Below are positions 60,790 through 64,000 of a stretch of 64,000 bases of DNA, in pieces. Position 1 is the stretch's first letter; every line of letters begins with the position of its first letter. A program made the translations under genes and the position numbers. The DNA is from Polytrichum commune. Its lineage: Eukaryota; Streptophyta; Polytrichopsida; Polytrichales; Polytrichaceae. The stretch is taken from the NCBI GenBank assembly GCA_950295325.1, contig OX485804.1, positions 22,444,001-22,508,000 on the forward strand. The letters are read 5' to 3'. Below the pieces are notes generated by a model. That model did not search any database. It was given only the letters and a program-made list of their open reading frames with translations, and was not told the origin of the DNA.

Positions 60790-61900
60790 CAAGCCTTGTA
60801 ATTAAGTATGGACACTAATAAGACATGTATTACAAAGAGGTTGGACTATGTGCTCAAAAAGTTTGAAACATATTAAGTTCAACAATTAACATAATTGGAA
60901 GGGCCCATAGGATCATTTAAGGAGAAAGAAAATATTTACTTGGGATAGTTACAACTTTTGCTCGTCAAATTCAATTTTTGAAACTTGGAAAGAAAACCAA
61001 TACATGGTTCGTAACCAAATTGTACAATTCCTCAACATATCTATCAACCGAAATTGCATGTGGGGTTGGAAGTGACCACAATAGGGCCACATTACCAAGG
61101 AATCCTACCTTGTGAGCAGTGACATGTGAGTAGTGAGGATTTAATTGTTGTGAAATGGTAGGTGTGAGGGCCCTATGACTGTGGATAATGAACTTGCATA
61201 AAGTCTTCCAAAATGACATGACATGCAAAATCTTTATTAAACATGCTATATCAAAAACCTTGAATTGAAGTATGCCAATCATGTGAAAGGGCTTCTATTA
61301 ACAATTAGAATTCAAAGATGTTGCTCCTTGAGTTTATGCACAAGTCTAAGTGCGAAATATTGGTGATGCCTCACAATCCATATCATCACTAGAGGCAATG
61401 TCCTCTCTACTTACTTTTACCTCTAAGTCTACATGCATTAGAACTTTGGGATCATACTTTACCCAACTTATACTAGATGATGGAGACATAGCATTGGCCA
61501 TTCCCAAAGCTTCACATTCTATGTACCATGGGAGTATGTTGGATCTTGGAGGAGAAGCGACAAACTCCATCATCATGCACATGCATTGAATTTGTTAGTC
61601 ATGTCTATATTTTAAATAATTACAATAAACTCATTGCAAACAATTGAATGCCAACTAGAATACAAACTTAAGCACTTAGTTGGCGTTGCTTCCGGATAGG
61701 TTGCACCGCTACTTCACTGTCATCCGGATGTCATCCATTTGAACTTCAAAGGATCATGGTTGCTCCTTTGACATGGTATTGTTTATTGAGTCTTCATGCA
61801 GGTCTAACATTGTCTTAAAAATGGCGGAGTTGGTCTCCAAAGCCATAATATGTTGTCCGAGAGCATGGCACCTGGTGGTGGATCACACATAGCATATTTA
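60790..61900. other. Unassigned stretch with J-like fragments
   Basis: 60830-61110 carries diverged J-like words (GGTTGGACTATGTGCTCAAA, AACATAATTGGAAGGGCCC). 61346-61589 is open on both strands without a recognisable motif. Confidence 0.4.
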
Positions 61901-61909
61901 GATGCAAAG

Positions 61910-62236
61910 TTATATGCCATATATAATATCATTTACACCCAATGTATGAGAGCATGTGCGTGTAGATGCATTGGCATCAAATACCACATCTATGGGATTT
62001 GTTAATGACTCAATTGACATATGCATCAACATTGTGTCCTTCTCCTGAGCTCCATGCCATGGAAGTGATCTATTTATGAGTTGGGAACTTTTTGTGATGT
62101 AGTTGAACAAGATGTCATCTTCGAAAGGTTGCAACCCAATGTTAGTCACCTCTTGCTTCATATGGAAAGCAAACCAAGATGGAACTTCACTTTGGAGTTG
62201 TATACTAGGAGCAAGATACAGAAACGCCGAGTCCAA
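61910..62236 (-). other. Unidentified 108-codon minus-strand open frame
   Basis: The frame opens only with a TTG, just after an in-frame TAA. The peptide looks compositionally protein-like (PSWFAFHMKQEV, SLPWHGAQEKD, LMHMSIESLTNP) but matches nothing I recognise. It lies back-to-back with the transposase-like relic downstream and may belong to the same decayed element. Confidence 0.3.
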
Positions 62237-63161
62237 AGAAAAAACACCGAATTACATATGAATATATGCAAATCTATTATTGCTTGTACATTTTGCTTTA
62301 ACCACCATAAATTACATTGCTACTTTGCGCTAGTCATTAACATCCTACCTTTTTTTTTTGGATTGGATGGACATGCCAAGCAAAGCTCATTCACACCCTA
62401 CCATTCCTTGGGTATCTTGGATTCATAACTTGCAACATAAGTCCACACATCATTTTTTATTTCGGTGGTGTCATGACCAAATATCAAAACATTAGCATCA
62501 TTGTGTAGGTAAGCATCACCAAAGTCAAATATGGCCTCCACATTGCACACGTCGTGTCTGTTTCACTCTAGAATAGAGTGGGTCACACTTGACAAATGCG
62601 GAATGGGAAAATCTTCTGAAAAAATGGCAATGCTCAAATCCAATCCCCAGTGATTGCAAACCTCGGATGATACCCTTGTGTTGCAACTATTTGCCACATA
62701 GGCAACAAAATGACATGTTAGAACTTCATAAGCATAAACTCAAAATGCATCAAACGAAATGCATGGTTACTACTGTACGTTATTCACGAAATTCTCAAAC
62801 TTCAACAAGAATGGATGACCTTTCTCCATTATTGTTAACATGATTGTATTCTTGATCATAATATGCATGCTAGTAATAGGGACTGAGGAGGTGCCAATCC
62901 CATCATTTTGTGTGGGTCTCTGTTGGGCTAGTGTTAAAAGGTTGAGATCTTTGTGCAAGTTGGGAAGGCACAAGTGGGATTGAGATACTTAACACGTGAG
63001 GGTGGTGATGTAGGGGCAACAACAACTAGTTGCAAAACCAAATTGGGACATGGTCCAGCTTGGAAGGTTTTTTCTACTTGCCTTTTTGAGTTGTATGGTT
63101 CCATGAATAGTATAATGGTGCTACAATACCACTATGAGTTCCAATATGTGCATGACAATAG

Positions 63162-63835
63162 ATTTCTAGGGTAACTAAAGTTGAGGTGTTTGTGTTCAAG
63201 ATGTCCATGGACCTTGCTAGAAGTGCAGTCGATCTTGTAATGCGCATGTAGTGCAATCGAGACATGGAGAATTCTTGGATCATGTTTGACCATGTTAAGC
63301 ACCTCTGCGATTGGACTATGATGGCGTGTCATGTCTACGACAACATACACTACAACGTACTAATCATAACATGTTGTGATATGCAATCAGAGAATGTCCA
63401 TCCTCAAACCTTGTTATGGGATAACCCTAATGCAATCATGCTCGATAATGATGTCCCCAAGGTTAACTTTAAGGGCTTCATGGTAGGCAATGCACAAGCA
63501 AATTGGAATGTTGTGAAGACGGTTTAAGATGATGGTGATCCAACCATTCCTCTAGAGGGGCACAAGCGTACATGTCTTTTCCATTGGTCCAAAAATATGG
63601 ATAAAAATACACAAAAACATATATGACCCTCATTCCATCATCAACACAAGGAGCTTTGCATGGAATACATGGACGCCAAAAGTATGGAGGAGGTAGATGC
63701 CAAATACCATGTACTACGAGCTAGGTAGTTGTCATCTAGAGCAACCATAGATGATGGCATGTATAACTCATCGGAGTGGTTGGGATTTTGGTATTACCGA
63801 TATAGACAATGGGGAGGTCACATGCTTATCATAAG
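63162..63835 (+). pseudogene. Stop-interrupted transposase-like reading frame
   Basis: One frame stays alignable for over 650 bp with only single stops at TAG 63249, TAA 63525, TGA 63624 and TAG 63726. The peptide includes MSMDLARSAVDLVMRM, ENSWIMFDHVKHLCDWTM, VNFKGFMVGNAQANWN, then RTCLFHWSKNMDK and, near the end, SEWLGFWYYRYRQWGGH. The preserved frame and spacing say it once coded. The Cys/His/Trp-rich blocks suggest a DNA-transposon protein, possibly Mutator-like, but I cannot assign a family. An upstream open frame (62589-62843) may be an N-terminal remnant. Confidence 0.5.
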
Positions 63836-64000
63836 TGTCCTTAGTCTCCTAATTGTTCATCCTCTTCCAAAATTTATGTTCTTGTCTTAGTTCACTAGAC
63901 TCTTCTTATATTGTCTTCCCATCATCTATTGCAAGATCTTAATTTGGAGCAACGTGTCAAGATGCCTACTTGCAACCTCAAATAAACAATTACTACCAAG

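Overview
This is plant nuclear DNA. The one intact protein gene is an intron-containing cellulose synthase-like A (CSLA, beta-mannan synthase) gene on the plus strand at 24369-28054. Almost everything else is AT-rich repeat-dense DNA: short non-autonomous DNA transposons (MITEs), SINE-like and 5S-like fragments, and decayed retrotransposon and transposase coding sequence. CSLA is a land-plant and green-algal family, so a land plant is clear. The density of nested, CpG-decayed MITEs suggests a large genome, perhaps a fern, lycophyte or gymnosperm, but I cannot name the species.

Layout. 1-7500: scattered MITEs, including a Tourist-like element with TTA target duplications (2572-2966), a hairpin element (5691-5853) and a composite of repeats H and G. 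7500-20260: the main cluster of elements whose terminal inverted repeats (TIRs) begin GGGCC and whose 3-bp target duplications read TNA (families A, B and F). It contains a 1-kb B element with a seven-unit 83-bp tandem array, an F element nested in an A element and a B element nested in an F element; a 5S rRNA-like fragment and a tRNA-derived SINE lie between. 20260-22850: P, K, J and H repeats. 23100-28060: the CSLA gene and its GC-richer upstream region, with a polypurine tract and short upstream ORFs. 28060-53800: more A, H, J, N and P repeats, with further nested insertions at 37576-37888 and 52259-52727. 53826-55400: a relic of Ty3/gypsy pol (end of reverse transcriptase, RNase H, integrase). 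55400-62000: mostly unassigned DNA plus A7 with a nested element at 58345-58717, a long-TIR element and TA-flanked MITEs. 62000-63835: a stop-interrupted transposase-like reading frame.

There is no operon-like gene system here. What the window offers is a layered record of transposition in which the order of insertion can often be read. Repeat family letters (A, B, F, G, H, J, K, N, P, L) are my own labels, based on copies I matched by eye within this window.
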